A stretch of DNA of 8,361 nt from Spirosoma sp. (lineage in GTDB: Bacteria; Bacteroidota; Bacteroidia; Cytophagales; Spirosomataceae), in NCBI GenBank assembly GCA_025351545.1, contig JANXVQ010000365.1:1-8361 (forward strand), in the 5' to 3' direction. This document shows positions 8,201 through 8,361 of the stretch, piece by piece. The position numbers and the translations under genes were made by a program. How positions within the stretch are numbered: position 1 is the stretch's first letter; every line of letters begins with the position of its first letter. The notes beneath the pieces were generated by a model. The model was not told the origin of the DNA. It saw nothing but the letters and a program-made list of their open reading frames with translations, and did no database searches.

Positions 8201-8361
8201 AAGCGACCATTAGCCGGTGCAGTCAATTTGTAATTACCCTGTGCATCCGTATTTGTACCACGATTGGCACCTTTTACCTGTACGGTCACGCCTGGTAGGG
8301 GAGACCCATCGTCTGATGAAGTAACACGACCACTAACTGCTACATCCTGCGCCAGAACCGG
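5230..8361 (-). CDS. SusC/RagA-family TonB-dependent outer-membrane transporter, N-terminus cut by window edge
   Basis: The frame stays open to the right edge, giving 1043 visible residues. An internal GTG at 8287-8289 is not the start, because domain sequence continues upstream of it. The visible protein begins PVLAQDVAVSG: the tail of a signal peptide (VLA/Q), so roughly 20 residues are missing. A carboxypeptidase-regulatory-like domain follows at once (about 8-80, SGRVTSSDDGSPLPGV through GYTNQEV). Next comes the SusC plug with VVVIGYGTQ (88-96), FRIRGTNS, LIVVDGVP and the AAATAIYGSRAANGVVFITTKRG signature (about 202-224). The rest is the large beta-barrel, ending VYVSGQNLAVITKYPGPDPE and a terminal GLKAGF. 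With SusD it forms a TonB-energised importer in the outer membrane. No STN domain precedes the carboxypeptidase-like domain, so signalling to an anti-sigma factor is unlikely. No frameshift is seen. The promoter lies outside the window and the substrate is unknown. Confidence 0.97.
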   Translation of the reverse strand, partial: PVLAQDVAVSGRVTSSDDGSPLPGVTVQVKGANRGTNTDAQGNYKLTAPANGRLIFSFIGYTNQEVAVGNQSTINVSLIGDSQQLSEVVVIGYGTQTRQDATGSIGSVKGSAIAQMPIQSFESGLAGRTAGVQITVPNGVLNNPPVFRIRGTNSISLSSYPLIVVDGVPTFTGDQGSTNAPSNPLASINPNDIESMDIAKDAAATAIYGSRAANGVVFITTKRGKAGKVKVNYDGWLGFSNTYRLPEMLNASEYINFKSSAVANNPTASAVKFTQTNDANGNPIDTKWYDYIYRQGVSQSHNLNVSGGSDNTNYYFAVGYTAQQGILRRNDFNRMNVLFNVDSKLNKIVTIGGKIAFSNEKNLSAGTSGSLNGEAYNTSGLGRVGLVLPPILSPYNNDGTYNLNGSAIGFANNITGTSISYPNPLPMLDLNRSNTENNHIQSNAYIQIKPTNWMTLKSTYGIDYLLVDNNLFQAPITSDGYASSGNATSNFRNLKTWLWTNTAQFDHSFGGAHNVSLLLGQEQQRTTQTGYGLNRQTLSDPDYNVIQAGWVTNNPSNLLYTENYLLSGFGRLNYNYKEKYFLSGNLRQDEFSALGQKKGVFYGASAGWEITQENFWKSAHLDNLFSSFKIRGSYGKVGNIGGINDYTPYSLYGSGLYGGAATLSYQSVGNPSLKWETSTKTDIGFNFGLLNNRITGEVAYYKNDIDNLILNVAQSPSTGIPGTLSGVSFPPQNVGKMYNQGLEISLNARVVNTKNFQWSSNFNITFNKNEVTALAPGLNVLQTSTSSLETVNQTAPGFPLGQLWVVRTGGVDPATGKRIFVNSAGQNVYYQYYAPSGQYNYSTTADGKTRYVNAAGGTSITQAADAVMYGNVNPKQYGGWDNNFKYKNFDLSVLLTYQLGFNVYYGTNSGLHDQRFWNNNRDVLTDAWQKEGDSGKKYAKPIFGDNVSNGSSIPLDMNVFRGDFLKVRSVMLGYNLPATLISKIGMSNLRVYVSGQNLAVITKYPGPDPEVSSNGSTSASGQGVDRNTIGNARTITVGLKAGF

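Noticed and set aside
8287..8289. GTG as the start codon of SusC
   Set aside because: The frame continues upstream with a signal-peptide tail and the beginning of the carboxypeptidase-regulatory-like domain, so the real start is outside the window.

Overview
The window looks like chromosomal DNA of a Bacteroidota bacterium, most likely Cytophagales and possibly a Spirosoma-like member of Spirosomaceae. Support for this is a SusC/SusD pair with the SusC plug motif VVVIGYGTQ, signal peptides ending in the Bacteroidota style (VLA/QD, AQA/QP, SQA/QL), a Bacteroidota-type S8 peptidase with an Asp/Asn-rich loop, and weak Shine-Dalgarno sequences. The genus is a guess; the phylum is well supported.

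Layout: (1) 1-555, minus: first 185 residues of a secreted outer-membrane beta-barrel protein, cut by the left window edge. (2) 556-711: divergent intergenic region with a 7-3-7 dyad and a further copy of the same half-site. (3) 712-1425, plus: a complete short-chain dehydrogenase/reductase resembling carbonyl reductase. (4) 1426-1540: convergent junction with two inverted repeats; the second has a perfect 16-bp stem that includes the last codons of the next gene. (5) 1539-3527, minus: a secreted subtilisin-family (S8) peptidase with an extra N-terminal domain and a large insertion between catalytic Asp and His. (6) 3528-3730: intergenic, with an intrinsic terminator and a small hairpin that close the SusCD operon. 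(7) 3731-5209, minus: SusD-like lipoprotein. (8) 5230-8361, minus: SusC-like TonB-dependent transporter, complete at its C-terminus and missing roughly a signal peptide at the right edge.

SusC and SusD form one transcription unit (susC first, 20-bp gap) and should make a TonB-powered outer-membrane importer with a lipoprotein lid. The next gene downstream on the same strand, the S8 peptidase, lies beyond a strong terminator, so it is probably a separate unit. A link (peptidase feeding a peptide importer) is possible but not shown. No glycoside hydrolase, sigma/anti-sigma pair or other substrate-indicating gene is present, so the substrate cannot be named. I see no RNA gene, insertion sequence, CRISPR array or phage element, and no convincing new multi-gene system. 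The points most worth a second look are the 16-bp inverted repeat at the S8 3' end, the repeated half-sites in the divergent promoter region, and the N-terminal domain and insertion of the S8 peptidase.
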